Assembly: GCF_025947305.1 (NCBI RefSeq)
Contig: NZ_CP110009.1
Location: forward strand, 3,699,501-3,763,500
Source: Flavobacterium sp. N3904
Lineage (GTDB): Bacteria; Bacteroidota; Bacteroidia; Flavobacteriales; Flavobacteriaceae
Direction: 5' to 3'
Length of the DNA stretch: 64,000 bases
Part shown: one piece after another, positions 8,947 through 17,312 of the stretch
Numbering within the stretch: the stretch's first letter is position 1
Layout: each line of letters begins with the position of its first letter
Made by a program: the position numbers and the translations under genes
The notes under the pieces: generated by a model
Database searches by the model: none
What the model was told of the DNA's origin: nothing
Seen by the model: the letters and a program-made list of their open reading frames with translations, nothing else

Positions 8947-9537
8947 ATGAAATTACTATTCTATTCCATATTATTTTTACAATTTTCATTATGCTTTTCT
9001 CAAAATTATTCTGGACAAATAACCACTAACGAAAATGACAGTTTAAATGTGCAAATTTTAATAAAAGGAGATATGATTTTCAAAAACAATAAAATATTAT
9101 CAATACAAGAAAAAATAACAGTTGTAAATAATGGTGCATCAAAAGATTATTATCCAAAGGATTTAAAATCTTTCAAGATTAAAATGGAAAATGACAAAAT
9201 CATAACATATGATAATATAGATAATAACATTTTTGCAGAAAGATATTATTCAAACAAAGTCAAATTATATTATAAATTAGTGAAAGTAGAAACAAGGCAA
9301 AGTCCTTATTTTGCAATTTATAGAGTGTTTTTAGTAAAAAACCCAAATCAGGAAAAAATGATTGAATTAATCCCAAATGGATTTAGTAGATTGATAACCC
9401 AAAAAGAAATGTTGAATAAATTTACTGATTGTAAAATTTCATTTGATAAAATCACAAATGATGAATTCAAAATTAGAAATGAAGAAAAATTAGTTGAATT
9501 TATTATTGACTATGAAAAGAATTGCTTCAATAATTAA
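8947..9537 (+). CDS. exported protein of unknown function
   Basis: A 196-residue protein with a clear signal peptide (MKLLFYSILFLQFSLCFSQ). The mature part is rich in Lys, Asn and Ile and alternates short beta-strand-like stretches. It resembles the many small exported flavobacterial proteins of unknown role. The next gene, an outer-membrane-barrel candidate, follows after 49 bases without a motif copy. The two may therefore form one two-gene cassette or operon. Confidence 0.72.
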   Translation: MKLLFYSILFLQFSLCFSQNYSGQITTNENDSLNVQILIKGDMIFKNNKILSIQEKITVVNNGASKDYYPKDLKSFKIKMENDKIITYDNIDNNIFAERYYSNKVKLYYKLVKVETRQSPYFAIYRVFLVKNPNQEKMIELIPNGFSRLITQKEMLNKFTDCKISFDKITNDEFKIRNEEKLVEFIIDYEKNCFNN

Positions 9538-9586
9538 AGAACATAAATAAATACTTAAGAAACCTAAAAAAATAAAAAGATTAAAA

Positions 9587-10246
9587 ATGAAAGTAAAATT
9601 AATTATAATTTGTTTAATAATTACTCAAGCTGGATTTTCTCAACAAATCGAATTTGGTGCAAATGTTGGTTATGGATTTACTAACATCGCAAATTCTAGA
9701 ATTACCGAAGGAAGAGCTGTCATTGGAAATGCATTATGGAATATTAATGAGGGCATTTCAATTGTTTATTATTTTAATAACCCACATAAAAGCCCAACAA
9801 ATGGTATTCATTTTGAATTTTTAAATAGTCAAAGAGGTTCGAAAAGTGATAAGTTTTCTGATGCTGAATATAATTTCAATTCAAAATCATTCAATTTGAA
9901 TTACAGAAGAGCTGGAAGTCTTGGTAATAATTTTGGAATTTATGCAGATTTAGGATTTGGTTACAACAAACTAGATAATGAGAATATTTATAAGGGAAGC
10001 GAAAATGAATTAATTGCATTTGAAAAAATAAATGAACCTCTTGTAATAAAAAATAATGAAGTAACATTTTTATATGCAATTGGAATCGACAAACTTATTC
10101 TAAAAGATAATTTTGTAATTTTTTTAGAATTTAATGGAGATGCTGGAATTTCAAAAATCAATCTAAATTCTGGGTCGTATAGGACTCAATCTATGGGGTT
10201 TTCAACTGGATTTAGATATTTAATAAAATTAAAAAAAGTAAAGTAA
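9587..10246 (+). CDS. outer-membrane beta-barrel-like protein
   Basis: A 219-residue protein with a signal peptide (MKVKLIIICLIITQAGFSQ). Amphipathic strands alternate with Gly/Asn/Ser turns (IEFGANVGYGFTNI, NFGIYADLGFGYNKL, MGFSTGFRYLIKL), and it ends in a strand as small 8- to 10-strand barrels do. This is a fold guess and no family was identified. It is probably co-expressed with the exported protein 49 bases upstream. Confidence 0.7.
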   Translation: MKVKLIIICLIITQAGFSQQIEFGANVGYGFTNIANSRITEGRAVIGNALWNINEGISIVYYFNNPHKSPTNGIHFEFLNSQRGSKSDKFSDAEYNFNSKSFNLNYRRAGSLGNNFGIYADLGFGYNKLDNENIYKGSENELIAFEKINEPLVIKNNEVTFLYAIGIDKLILKDNFVIFLEFNGDAGISKINLNSGSYRTQSMGFSTGFRYLIKLKKVK

Positions 10247-10260
10247 TCGATCCACAAACA

Positions 10261-10320
10261 ATTGCTACAATGGATTTGGTCAATTGACTTAATGAAAGTT
10301 GGGTTTGTATTTGGAAAAAC
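10261..10320 (+). repeat. intergenic cassette-site-like motif (copy 3)
   Basis: GCTACAATGGATTTGGTCAA then TTGACTTAATGAAAGTTGGG. By eye, 26 of the first 31 aligned bases equal those of copy 1. It follows the barrel-protein gene immediately. Confidence 0.6.
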
Positions 10321-10377
10321 TGCTTTTTGACAATATTAACCACAAAAGATAATAGCTACAACGAAAACACTTCTATT

Positions 10378-10803
10378 ATGAAAATATTTAAATCAATTAA
10401 CAAAGCGGAAGCGAGACAAACTAAATTACTGACAACAGTAATTATTATACTGACACTTTCATTTAGCAATAACACCATGGCTCAGGAAAAAAATCAAATG
10501 GTAAGATTGGCAAAAATTAATGTTGACCCATTGCAATTGGACAAGTACAATAGTGCGCTAAAAGAGCAAATGATTACAGCTGTTCGTCTTGAGCCAGGAG
10601 TATTAACATATTATGCAGTAGCTGATAAAGACGACCCTTCACACATCACAATACTTGAAATCTATGCTGATACTGCCGCATATCAAGCACATATCACAAC
10701 AAGTCATTTTAAGAAGTATAAAGAAACCGTTAAGAATATGGTTAAATCTTTAGAGCTTGTTGATGTCAATCTAATCGCTTCTGCTAAAAAATCTGGCTCA
10801 TAA
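10378..10803 (+). CDS. exported antibiotic-biosynthesis-monooxygenase (ABM) fold protein
   Basis: A 141-residue protein from the ATG at 10378. An upstream TTG at 10327 extends the frame but adds no plausible residues. The N-terminus has a signal-like hydrophobic stretch (LLTTVIIILTLSFSNNTMAQ). The rest is a dimeric alpha-beta barrel of the ABM/YgiN type: MVRLAKINVDPLQLDKYNSAL, EPGVLTYYAVADKDDPSHITILEIYAD, and YQAHITTSHFKKYKETV with the typical H-x-x-S/T-x-H-F motif. Family members act as quinol monooxygenases or detoxify small organics. Intergenic motif copies lie on both sides. Confidence 0.88.
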   Translation: MKIFKSINKAEARQTKLLTTVIIILTLSFSNNTMAQEKNQMVRLAKINVDPLQLDKYNSALKEQMITAVRLEPGVLTYYAVADKDDPSHITILEIYADTAAYQAHITTSHFKKYKETVKNMVKSLELVDVNLIASAKKSGS

Positions 10804-10826
10804 TTTTAAAAAAAAACGCTTACAAT

Positions 10827-10880
10827 ACTGTTACTACAAATTAGACAATTGGTTTAATGGAAAGTTGTTTTTGCTTTTAT
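10827..10880 (+). repeat. intergenic cassette-site-like motif (copy 4)
   Basis: GTTACTACAAATTAGACAAT then TGGTTTAATGGAAAGTTG aligns with copies 1 and 3 over about 40 bases. It follows the ABM gene. The remaining gap to 11003 contains no further recognised element. Confidence 0.5.
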
Positions 10881-11003
10881 AATATGCTGTACATCCACAA
10901 AAAACGGTAACAACCCAATATAACGTAACATACTATTGCTTTTTTGTAAAACAACCAAAGCATGAAATTCTTACCTTAGTAATCGTAACTTAATTTTAAG
11001 TGT

Positions 11004-11399
11004 ATGGAAACTAAAACAATATGGGCAAATCTGGCCTCAAGCGACTTAGACCGAACTACCCGGTTCTACACCGAATTGGGTTTTAAAACAAATGGAAATC
11101 GCACCGAAGAATTAACGAGTTTCCTTTTTGGAAAAGGCAATTTTGTTATTCACTTCTTTGCAAAAGCAAGATTTGAAAGCAGCATAAAAAGTGAAATGGC
11201 AAATCTGGAAAAGCAAAACGAAATAATTTTTTCTATTTCGGCAGCAAGTCCGGAAGAAGTAGATCAATGGTACCTTAAAGTGAAGGAAGCAGGCGGAAAA
11301 ATTTATTCGGAACCCGAGAAATTCGAAAAAGGATACACTTTTGGGTTTGCAGATCCCGATGGCCACAAATTCAATTTCCTGTATTGGCCAGGAATGTAA
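11004..11399 (+). CDS. VOC-family (glyoxalase/bleomycin-resistance-like) protein
   Basis: A 131-residue protein with the vicinal-oxygen-chelate fold: TIWANLASSDLDRTTRFYTELGF at the start and FADPDGHKFNFLYWPG at the end, matching the paired beta-alpha-beta-beta-beta modules. The start resembles the subgroup often annotated as predicted lactoylglutathione lyase. The first metal-ligand position is not a His, so catalysis is uncertain. The SRPBCC gene follows after 48 bases, a common pairing. Confidence 0.9.
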   Translation: METKTIWANLASSDLDRTTRFYTELGFKTNGNRTEELTSFLFGKGNFVIHFFAKARFESSIKSEMANLEKQNEIIFSISAASPEEVDQWYLKVKEAGGKIYSEPEKFEKGYTFGFADPDGHKFNFLYWPGM

Positions 11400-11447
11400 A
11401 GTAAGCATGTGCAATCATTTGAGCAATAAACAATAATAGAACTAAAA

Positions 11448-11909
11448 ATGACAACAGCAATTATAAACACTACACCTGAGTCCGAGATAGTAAGTTCCCG
11501 AATTTTTAACTCACCCAGAGAACTGGTCTATCGCGCCTGGACCAACCCCGAGCATTTAAAAAATTGGTGGGGCCCGGCAGGTTTTACAAATACGTTTAAT
11601 GAATTTGATTTTAGGGTGGGCGGAAAATGGAGTTTTGTAATGCACGGCCCCGAAAATGGACATTATGTCAATGAGTGCGAATTTATAAAGATTGAGAAAC
11701 CTTCCCTTATTGCTTGGAAACGCCACTCAAAACCCCTTTTTCAAGTAGTAGCAACATTTGAAGAAATAGCCACAGGCAAGACAAAACTGGTCTTTAAGAT
11801 GCTGTTTGAGACAGCAGCTGAATGTAACAAATTAAAGCCTTTTGTAGTAGACAAAAATGAAGAAAATTTTGACCGCCTAGAATACGAATTATCCAAAATG
11901 ACATTATAA
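11448..11909 (+). CDS. SRPBCC/AHSA1-family protein
   Basis: A 153-residue START/Bet v1-like protein. The signature segments are SSRIFNSPRELVYRAWTNPEHLKNWWGP at the start, FRVGGKWSFVMHGPENG in the middle and an amphipathic C-terminal helix. Members bind small hydrophobic ligands or act as accessory proteins. The family occurs often next to VOC proteins or ArsR regulators. Here it follows a VOC gene by 48 bases and is probably co-transcribed with it. Confidence 0.9.
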   Translation: MTTAIINTTPESEIVSSRIFNSPRELVYRAWTNPEHLKNWWGPAGFTNTFNEFDFRVGGKWSFVMHGPENGHYVNECEFIKIEKPSLIAWKRHSKPLFQVVATFEEIATGKTKLVFKMLFETAAECNKLKPFVVDKNEENFDRLEYELSKMTL

Positions 11910-11977
11910 AAAATAATAGCCAAATTAGGATAATGGGGCTAACCTTACATAAAAACAACCTTTAACTACTGTATAAA

Positions 11978-12394
11978 ATGAGAAAAAGTATCTTATATTG
12001 CTTATTGTTGACATCTTCAATTGCATTGGCCCAAAGCGAAACGGCAACAACCGCAAGCGGTAAAAAAGTGGTATTAAAAGCAGACAAAACCTGGGAATAT
12101 GTTGATGTACCTGTAATTAGTACAGAAAAAAAGATTCCGGGAAAAGTATGTGATTTGGAAGAAAATTTTGTTGAACCAAAAAGTGACAAAGGAATCAACT
12201 CTTGGCTGAAAAGATACAATGCAACTACCGATTATTTGAAAAAACAGGTTGCCAAAGAAAACAATTGCAGTATTAACGATGTGACGTTACTCACGATTTC
12301 GGAGCAGAAAGAAAATGGAACCTATTCGCTTTGCGCAAAAGGAACGGAAATGAAATACCAGAGAATAGGTTTTGCATTCTCAAAAGCTGATTAA
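11978..12394 (+). CDS. exported protein of unknown function
   Basis: A 138-residue protein with a signal peptide (MRKSILYCLLLTSSIALAQS). A short segment, ASGKKVVLKADKTWEYV, recurs in exported Bacteroidota proteins as a generic 'quality-control' style strand pair. The rest (EENFVEPKSDKGINSWLKRYNAT, then a Cys-containing end) matches nothing I know. Upstream (11919-11943) a fragment AAATTAGGATAATGGGGCTA may be a worn copy of the intergenic motif. Confidence 0.7.
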   Translation: MRKSILYCLLLTSSIALAQSETATTASGKKVVLKADKTWEYVDVPVISTEKKIPGKVCDLEENFVEPKSDKGINSWLKRYNATTDYLKKQVAKENNCSINDVTLLTISEQKENGTYSLCAKGTEMKYQRIGFAFSKAD

Positions 12395-12483
12395 AAGCAT
12401 TAGACCTATGATTTTGTGACAAATTATACTGCTGAAACAAGTAAATTCTTTAAATTTGAGTCTTACAACTTAAAGAAAATACC

Positions 12484-12861
12484 ATGGGACTATTTAATGC
12501 TATTCTGGGCAACGCATCTGAAGTAAATACTGAAAATCTTTCGAAAGAATTTGAGCCTTTAATGATAGAGGGCGAAACAATAGAGAAAGGTTATAAAGTG
12601 ATTAAAGATATGTTTGTTTTTACCAATAAAAGACTGATTTTGGTCGAAAAACAATTGGTGGGCAGCAAGGTCGATTACCTTTCGATTCCGTATGCTTCTA
12701 TTAAAAAATTCTCAAAAGAAAGTGCTGGAATTCTGGACATGGATGCCGAATTGAAGATTTGGCTCACAGGCGAAGATACTCCAATCTCTAAACAATTTGG
12801 TAAAGGTGGGAATAATATCAACGAAGTCTATCAAATATTGAGTCAGCATATATTGAAATAA
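12484..12861 (+). CDS. bacterial PH-domain (bPH_1) protein
   Basis: A 125-residue cytoplasmic protein with one bacterial pleckstrin-homology domain. The segments MIEGETIEKGYKVIKDMFVFTNKRLILVEKQ, DYLSIPYASIKKFSKESAG and LKIWLTGEDTPISKQFGKG follow the standard bPH_1 layout and cover nearly the full length. The biological role of the family is poorly defined. It has its own gap on each side. The 12862-12973 gap to the next gene holds a purine-rich then pyrimidine-rich stretch with repeated TTCTTTC-like words. Confidence 0.9.
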   Translation: MGLFNAILGNASEVNTENLSKEFEPLMIEGETIEKGYKVIKDMFVFTNKRLILVEKQLVGSKVDYLSIPYASIKKFSKESAGILDMDAELKIWLTGEDTPISKQFGKGGNNINEVYQILSQHILK

Positions 12862-12973
12862 GCTTTAGAAAATAGAGGAAAGAAGCAAGAGTAAAGATTT
12901 CTGGATTATTTTTTCAAAATTAAATTCTTTATTCTTTCTTCTTGATTCTTTCATCTTTTTAAAACCTACACAC

Positions 12974-13987
12974 ATGAAAATCATCATTCGCACTTTCAAA
13001 CTTAAACTGAAGCACACTTTTACAATTTCGAGAGAGTCACACGATATACAACCTACGCTGATTGTGGAATTGCAAAGTGAGGGATTTTCGGGTTTTGGCG
13101 AAGCAACTTCAAATCCGTATTATAATATTACGGTAGATAGCATGAGAGCCAATCTGGAAGCTATTATTCCGTTTATAGAATCACACAATGACGAAACACC
13201 GGAGGAATTCTGGGACAGCGCCTCGGCATTATTAAAGAATGATATGTTTTCTTTATGTGCATTGGATATGGCGTACAACGATTTGTATGCCAAGAAAAAA
13301 GGCAAAAAGTTATACGAACTTTGGGGGAATTCTCCTTTGCACAATCCCAAAACCGACTACACCATTGGGATTGACAAAATTGACAAAATGGTGATGAAAC
13401 TGAAAGAAATGCCGTGGCCAATTTATAAAATTAAACTAGGCACCAAAGACGACATTGCCATTGTTTCTGAATTGCGTAAACATACTGATGCCCGTTTTCG
13501 AATTGATGCCAATTGTGGCTGGACGGTTACCGAAACAATCAACAATGCTATTGCGCTGAAAAAATTAGGCGTCGAATTCCTAGAACAACCGATAAAAGCA
13601 GACCAATGGGCCGCACACAAAGAGGTTTTCAAGCATTCTGTCCTGCCAATTATTGCCGATGAAAGCTGTATTGTCGAAGAAGATGTAGCGAGATGTCACA
13701 ATCATTTTCATGGTGTAAATATAAAACTCGTAAAATGTGGTGGTCTTACACCTGCACGAAGAATGATTGCCGAAGCCAAACATTTGGACATGAAAACCAT
13801 GGTGGGTTGCATGACGGAATCCTCGGTTGGAATTTCGGCTATTGCCCATTTATTACCGCAACTCGATTATGTAGATATGGATGGTGCTTTGTTATTATCC
13901 GAAGATATTGCTTCTGGTGTTACCATTACTGACGGAATCATTCATTACGCCGATGCTGACGGAATTGGGGTCACTTTAAACCATTAA
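12974..13987 (+). CDS. dipeptide epimerase (L-Ala-D/L-Glu epimerase type), enolase superfamily
   Basis: A 337-residue muconate-lactonizing-subgroup enzyme. The catalytic KxK motif is K152-I-K154 in YKIKLG. Metal ligands follow in order: FRIDANCGW (Asp), EQP (Glu) and IADESC (Asp). The second base lysine lies in VNIKLVKCGG, and the MVGCMTESSVGISA loop near 275-290 is typical of Ala-Glu epimerases that recycle murein peptides. The exact dipeptide specificity cannot be read. The BioF-like gene follows after only 4 bases, so the two are surely one operon. Confidence 0.9.
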   Translation: MKIIIRTFKLKLKHTFTISRESHDIQPTLIVELQSEGFSGFGEATSNPYYNITVDSMRANLEAIIPFIESHNDETPEEFWDSASALLKNDMFSLCALDMAYNDLYAKKKGKKLYELWGNSPLHNPKTDYTIGIDKIDKMVMKLKEMPWPIYKIKLGTKDDIAIVSELRKHTDARFRIDANCGWTVTETINNAIALKKLGVEFLEQPIKADQWAAHKEVFKHSVLPIIADESCIVEEDVARCHNHFHGVNIKLVKCGGLTPARRMIAEAKHLDMKTMVGCMTESSVGISAIAHLLPQLDYVDMDGALLLSEDIASGVTITDGIIHYADADGIGVTLNH

Positions 13988-13991
13988 ACCA

Positions 13992-15065
13992 ATGCAGGTA
14001 AACCAAATCCCAAATAGAGTGTTTTATAAGGATGGAGAAGAGTTTCTCTATTTTGGAGGTACCAACTATCTGGGTGTTACTACACTTCCCGAATTTCAAT
14101 CGCTTTTATTTTCAAGTTTTAAAAAATGGGGAACGAGTTATGGAAGTTCCCGCTCAGCCAATATCCAGTTGGAAGTATATAAAACCGCAGAAGATTTGCT
14201 GGCCCAACAAATAGGAACCGAAGCTGCTGTAACCGTTTCTTCAGGAATGCTGGCTGGAAAATTGGCTTTGGAACAACTGCAACATAATACTGATTTGATT
14301 TTTCACTTCCCCAATACACATCCTGCTTTACAGCATCCTTTTTCTCTGCCACTAATTCAAAACGAAAAACTGAATCCATTTCTTTTTGATTCAGCCGTTT
14401 CAAGAATCGGAATCGTAGCCGACGCTATTCCATCGCTTGAAGTTTTCCCTATTGATTTGAGCATTTTGAAGAAAATCCCAAGTGATAAAAAAATTATTTT
14501 AGTACTTGATGAGTCCCATAGTATTGGAATTCTTGGAAACAAAGGACAAGGGGTCTTAGACCAATATGGGCTTCCTTCAAACGTTCATCAAAAAATTAGT
14601 ATTGCATCCCTAGGAAAGGCTATGGGGCTTTCCGGAGGGGTTATTGCTGGTGATTCTCACTTTATTGGTGAAATAAAAAAACTGCAAAATTTTGTTGGAG
14701 CTTCCGGAATGAATCCTGCCTTTTTGGAAACCTATGTAAACGCACAAGAGATTTATCATTTACAAAGACAGCAACTAAAAAAAAATTTGAATTATGTTGC
14801 TGAAAATTTGATTCCAAACAGCGCCTTAACATTTACCGCAACATATCCCACTATCTATTTTGATCAAGAAGAGCTGCTACAACTACTTCTGGAAAACAAT
14901 ATCATCCCAACTTCATTTCCTTACCCAACAGCATCGGGAAAATTGAGCAGAATTGTCATAAGTGCTCATCACACCAAAGACGATTTGAACAAGATGATAA
15001 CACAATTGAATATTTTTTCTAAATTAAATTTCGGTTTTGAGGGTGATACCCGTTTTGTTTTGTAA
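13992..15065 (+). CDS. PLP-dependent alpha-oxoamine-synthase-like aminotransferase (BioF/KBL fold)
   Basis: A 357-residue fold-type I PLP enzyme. The PLP lysine is K209 in SLGKAMGLSGG, and the aspartate stacking on the ring lies in LVLDESHSIGILG. The glycine-rich GTSYGSSRSANIQ region corresponds to the AxGSGGSR-type acyl-CoA or substrate loop of 8-amino-7-oxononanoate synthase and KBL. It is shorter than BioF (about 385) and sits behind a dipeptide epimerase rather than biotin genes. It may therefore act on an amino acid released from murein peptides. That role is inference. Confidence 0.85.
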   Translation: MQVNQIPNRVFYKDGEEFLYFGGTNYLGVTTLPEFQSLLFSSFKKWGTSYGSSRSANIQLEVYKTAEDLLAQQIGTEAAVTVSSGMLAGKLALEQLQHNTDLIFHFPNTHPALQHPFSLPLIQNEKLNPFLFDSAVSRIGIVADAIPSLEVFPIDLSILKKIPSDKKIILVLDESHSIGILGNKGQGVLDQYGLPSNVHQKISIASLGKAMGLSGGVIAGDSHFIGEIKKLQNFVGASGMNPAFLETYVNAQEIYHLQRQQLKKNLNYVAENLIPNSALTFTATYPTIYFDQEELLQLLLENNIIPTSFPYPTASGKLSRIVISAHHTKDDLNKMITQLNIFSKLNFGFEGDTRFVL

Positions 15066-15319
15066 AAACGTCTAACTTTTATAACAATAAACAACATACT
15101 TTTTTGATTTATAACTTTAACTTGTAATCTCTCTTTAAAAGACCAAAAAATCAAAAAATAATTCTCGTTTTTTGGTCGAAAAAAAAGCATTAAATTAAAG
15201 TATTGTTATTTTTAATTGCATTTTGAGTTAAAGGCATATAATTTAGGGGGTGTTGACTGAAAAATTGATAAAAATACAATATCAACTTCCATTTTAACAG
15301 GGCATCTGAAATGATTTTT

Positions 15320-15327
15320 TATTTTTG
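15320..15327 (+). promoter_or_regulatory. promoter -7 box of the first ammonium transporter
   Basis: TATTTTTG matches TAnnTTTG and lies 26 bases before the ATG. No clear TTG was seen at the expected distance. The 15066-15352 gap is otherwise AT-rich and featureless. Confidence 0.5.
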
Positions 15328-15352
15328 CATAAAAAAATAAATTTAATCTACA

Positions 15353-16669
15353 ATGCGAAAAATAGTTTTAAGTGTGATTCTAATCACGATTTTGGTACTA
15401 TCCTATTGCTCCAATTACTTTTTAACAAAAAACCCAACAAACCTTTCTGAAATTTCAAAATTCAATACTGGAGACACTGCATGGATGCTAGTGGCTTCTG
15501 CATTGGTACTATTAATGACGCCTGGTTTGGGATTTTTTTATGGCGGTATGGTCGGCAAAAAAAATGTCATTAGCACGATGCTTCAAAGTTTTATGGCTAT
15601 GATTATAGTAACGGTTTTATGGGTACTTATAGCTTTTGGACTTTCTTTTGGCCCGTCAATTGGAGGTGTAATTGGAAATCCACTCCCAAATATTTTTTTC
15701 CAAGGAGTTGGTATTGGCACTTCATGGAAATTGGCTCCAACAATTCCGTTTTTATTATTTGCTTTATTTCAAGCTAAATTCGCTATTATAACTCCGGCAA
15801 TTGTAACAGGTGCCTTTGCAGAACGCATCCGTTTTTGGGCTTACCTATTATTTATGGTTTTGTTCATTTTATTTGTTTACACTCCGCTAGCTCACATGAC
15901 TTGGCATCCTGATGGGTTGTTATACAATTTAGGAGTATTGGATTTTGCAGGAGGAACCGTCGTACATATGAGTGCGGGTTGGGCTGCTCTTGCAGGAGCA
16001 ATGTTTCTCGGAAAACGCAAAGTACCCAAAGTTAACCCAGCCCGTATTACTTATGTGTTATTAGGAACGGGTTTATTATGGTTTGGCTGGTTTGGATTCA
16101 ATGCAGGATCTGCAATGGCCGCCAATGGTCTGGCAGCACAAGCATTAGGCACAACAACTGTAGCCGCGGCCTCAGCATCAATGGCTTGGGTGTTTATTGA
16201 TAAGATAATGGGACATAAACTTTCAGCGATGGGAGCTTGTATTGGCGCAGTGGTAGGATTAGTTACCATTACTCCGGCTGCAGGATACGTGAGCATTCCG
16301 CATGCCATTACTATAGGAATCATAGGAAGCATTGTAAGCAACATTATGGTCAGTAAATTCCCTAAAGGAAAAATCGACGATGCTTTAGACGTATTTGCTT
16401 GTCACGGAGTTGGCGGTATGGTCGGAATGGTATTAACAGGTGTATTTGCTTCAAGAGATATTAATCCAGCTGTCATTAACCAAGGACTTGCTTTTGGAGA
16501 GACTACATTATTCACTCATCAACTTATTGCTTTGGTAGGCGTGTCAATTTTCGCATTCTCAATGTCGTACTTCCTTTTTTATGTGGTAAACAAAATTACT
16601 CCTTTGAGAGTTTCCGAAGAGAGAGAAGAACTGGGACTGGACATTTCACAACACGGAGAATATTTGTAG
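15353..16669 (+). CDS. amt: Amt-family ammonium transporter (copy 1)
   Basis: A 438-residue inner-membrane ammonium channel. Eleven-helix family hallmarks include WMLVASALVLLMTPGLGFFYGGMVGKKN, the AFAERIRFWAYLLF helix, DFAGGTVVHMSAGWAAL with the first twin-His, and DVFACHGVGGMVGMVLTGVFA with the second. The extra N-terminal hydrophobic segment (MRKIVLSVILITILVLSYCSNY) is either a cleaved signal or an added helix. It is followed by its own terminator and then by a close paralog. No PII (glnB/glnK) gene adjoins, although Amt proteins usually pair with one. Confidence 0.95.
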   Translation: MRKIVLSVILITILVLSYCSNYFLTKNPTNLSEISKFNTGDTAWMLVASALVLLMTPGLGFFYGGMVGKKNVISTMLQSFMAMIIVTVLWVLIAFGLSFGPSIGGVIGNPLPNIFFQGVGIGTSWKLAPTIPFLLFALFQAKFAIITPAIVTGAFAERIRFWAYLLFMVLFILFVYTPLAHMTWHPDGLLYNLGVLDFAGGTVVHMSAGWAALAGAMFLGKRKVPKVNPARITYVLLGTGLLWFGWFGFNAGSAMAANGLAAQALGTTTVAAASASMAWVFIDKIMGHKLSAMGACIGAVVGLVTITPAAGYVSIPHAITIGIIGSIVSNIMVSKFPKGKIDDALDVFACHGVGGMVGMVLTGVFASRDINPAVINQGLAFGETTLFTHQLIALVGVSIFAFSMSYFLFYVVNKITPLRVSEEREELGLDISQHGEYL

Positions 16670-16693
16670 ATTCTATTTCTATTATATAATTCA

Positions 16694-16726
16694 AACACTC
16701 TATTTATTAGGGTGTTTTTTTTTTTG
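16694..16726 (+). terminator. Rho-independent terminator of the first amt gene
   Basis: ACACTC, a 9-base loop, GGGTGT and then a run of T. The stem is short but the T-run is long (11 or more). Confidence 0.75.
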
Positions 16727-17258
16727 AATATTTGCAACCTTTAAAAACTCAATTCACACTGTACTTACCAGTATTAAGAAACAAACTAAGTTCTGTAATT
16801 TAATAGATTATTAGAAAAACAAATACCTTATTGCAGCCCAAACACGCTCAGCAGGTATGAACATATAAAACTGCTAATTATTTAAACAAAACATAAATAT
16901 TTTTTTTTATAATTTTAAGAGATTTTTTTAAACATAATTACAAATATGTAAAAACACCTATAATAATAAGAAAAAAAAAGTTAACTGAACAAATCATCTT
17001 AATAAATTAAAAGAACGGGCACTTATAAAAATTAGTTATTTATAGAAGTTTTAAGTTATCATTAACAAAAATTCCGTTCAACTGCCAAAATAGGCGATTA
17101 TTTCACATATAATTTACCAATTAAAGAACAAAACTTAAAAAAAACTTAAAATTTCATTAGCACATTCTACATTTTGACATTAAAAATTAAATACCCCTCA
17201 AAATATAAGGGTACTTAATACAATATTCATAAAAATACACACACAACCCTATATTTTT

Positions 17259-17288
17259 TTGTAGGTATGCATTGATTTAATACATTTA
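17259..17288 (+). promoter_or_regulatory. promoter of the second ammonium transporter
   Basis: TTG (17259-17261), 19 bases, then TACATTTA (17281-17288). This is one base off the TAnnTTTG consensus with ideal spacing, 24 bases before the ATG. Confidence 0.55.
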
Positions 17289-17312
17289 TAAAAAATTAAA
17301 AACCAAAAAACT

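Larger units (their letters stand above)
16670..17312. other. 643-bp intergenic region between the amt paralogs
   Basis: Apart from the terminator at its left end and the promoter at its right end, this AT-rich stretch shows no coding frame of note. It contains homopolymeric A and T runs and no palindrome I could define. NtrC- or PII-type sites were not recognised. Confidence 0.5.

Noticed and set aside
7400..12400. Classic integron with integrase and attI
   Set aside because: No IntI-type integrase or attI is visible in this region; only the array-like pattern is supported.
12862..12973. Purine/pyrimidine-rich gap before the dipeptide epimerase as a regulatory element
   Set aside because: Only short TTCTTTC-like words are seen, with no hairpin or promoter that would support a claim.
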